Assembly (NCBI GenBank): GCA_039934875.1
Contig: JBDTLH010000106.1
Coordinates: forward strand, 1 to 5,656
Direction: 5' to 3'
Length of the DNA stretch: 5,656 bases
Source: JBDTLH01 sp039934875
Lineage (GTDB): Bacteria > Acidobacteriota > Terriglobia > Terriglobales > Acidobacteriaceae
Positions 5,448-5,656 of the stretch are shown here, piece by piece. The number at the start of each line of letters is the position of its first letter. Position 1 is the first letter of the stretch. The position numbers were made by a program, and so were the translations under genes. The notes under the pieces were generated by a model, which was not told the origin of the DNA, made no database searches, and saw only the letters and a program-made list of their open reading frames with translations.

Positions 5448-5475
5448 GGAGCCGTCCAGAGTGACCGGTGGCTCC
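5448..5475 (+). terminator. Hairpin just after the 59-residue gene
   Basis: GGAGCC (5448-5453) pairs with GGCTCC (5470-5475). Two G-U pairs and one C-G pair can extend the stem inward to 9 pairs around a 10-base loop. It starts 3 bases after the stop codon, a typical place for a terminator, but no T-tract follows. Confidence 0.35.
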
Positions 5476-5574
5476 TGACGCGCGAGCACCCAGCAGCAAA
5501 CAGATTCGCAGCTTTCTGGACACCAGGCGAGCCAATCTCAGTAGAATCAATAGATGGCGGAGAGGGAGGGATTC

Positions 5575-5620
5575 ATATTGTAGTGTAAGCTACTATTTAT
5601 CAATAGTTTACATATATACT
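5575..5620. promoter_or_regulatory. AT-rich promoter-like stretch with inverted repeat
   Basis: The composition turns abruptly AT-rich here. On the minus strand TTGATA (5603-5598), a 17-base spacer and CAATAT (5580-5575) form a fair sigma-70 promoter. On the plus strand TATACT (5615-5620) is a good -10 without a matching -35. ACTATT/AATAGT (5592-5597, 5602-5607) is a perfect 6-bp inverted repeat over the minus-strand -35. A gene to the right, outside the window, may be the real client; a leftward transcript would run antisense to the 59-residue gene. Confidence 0.3.
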
Positions 5621-5656
5621 CTCGTAAGATACCCGCAAATATACCCTCGATCTGAC

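Noticed and set aside
5554..5583. Nine-codon reading frame ATGGCGGAG...TAG near the right end
   Set aside because: It is too short, with no ribosome site at the right distance and no support beyond a start and a stop.

Overview
The window most resembles chromosomal DNA of a Gram-negative, soil-type bacterium, probably an Acidobacteriota (Terriglobia) member. This rests on family recognition and not on a search. The clues are an outer-membrane barrel gene paired with a small c-type cytochrome, a GT87-type glycosyltransferase fused to a TolB-like propeller, and a Tat-exported ferritin-like protein of a kind I associate with that phylum. Base composition looks moderate (mid-50s % GC by eye). No rRNA, tRNA, CRISPR, transposase or phage gene is visible.

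Layout. (1) Positions 71-1422, minus strand: a two-gene operon. A 348-residue outer-membrane beta-barrel protein comes first, then a 102-residue mono-haem cytochrome c whose start overlaps the barrel stop in an ATGATGA arrangement. (2) Positions 1423-1587: a 165-bp divergent intergenic region with a TTGACA box, a TTACGTAA palindrome, a short hairpin and five copies of the pentamer GACAT/ATGTC. (3) Positions 1588-3696, plus strand: a 702-residue polytopic GT87 (DUF2029) glycosyltransferase with a C-terminal PD40-type propeller. (4) Positions 3697-3850: a convergent intergenic region with a long imperfect stem-loop. (5) Positions 3851-4976, minus strand: a Tat-secreted ferritin-like gene broken by two single-base frameshifts. 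Repairing both gives a continuous 375-residue protein that keeps its ExxH pairs. (6) Positions 5265-5444, plus strand: a 59-residue hypothetical protein behind a near-perfect Shine-Dalgarno site. (7) Positions 5445-5656: non-coding, ending in an AT-rich promoter-like stretch.

All recognisable genes except the 59-residue one act at or beyond the cytoplasmic membrane: barrel in the outer membrane, cytochrome and ferritin-like protein in the periplasm, glycosyltransferase in the inner membrane with a periplasmic propeller. The barrel and cytochrome are very probably translated together and may form one redox or transport unit. The other genes have separate transcription and no evident shared pathway.

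The points most worth a second look are the doubly frameshifted ferritin-like gene, whose first break lies on a textbook G GGG GGA slippery heptamer and whose second lies at a TAATG stop-start overlap; the barrel-cytochrome coupling; the glycosyltransferase-propeller fusion; and the repeated GACAT elements in the divergent promoter region. I did not find a clear new defence or mobile system.
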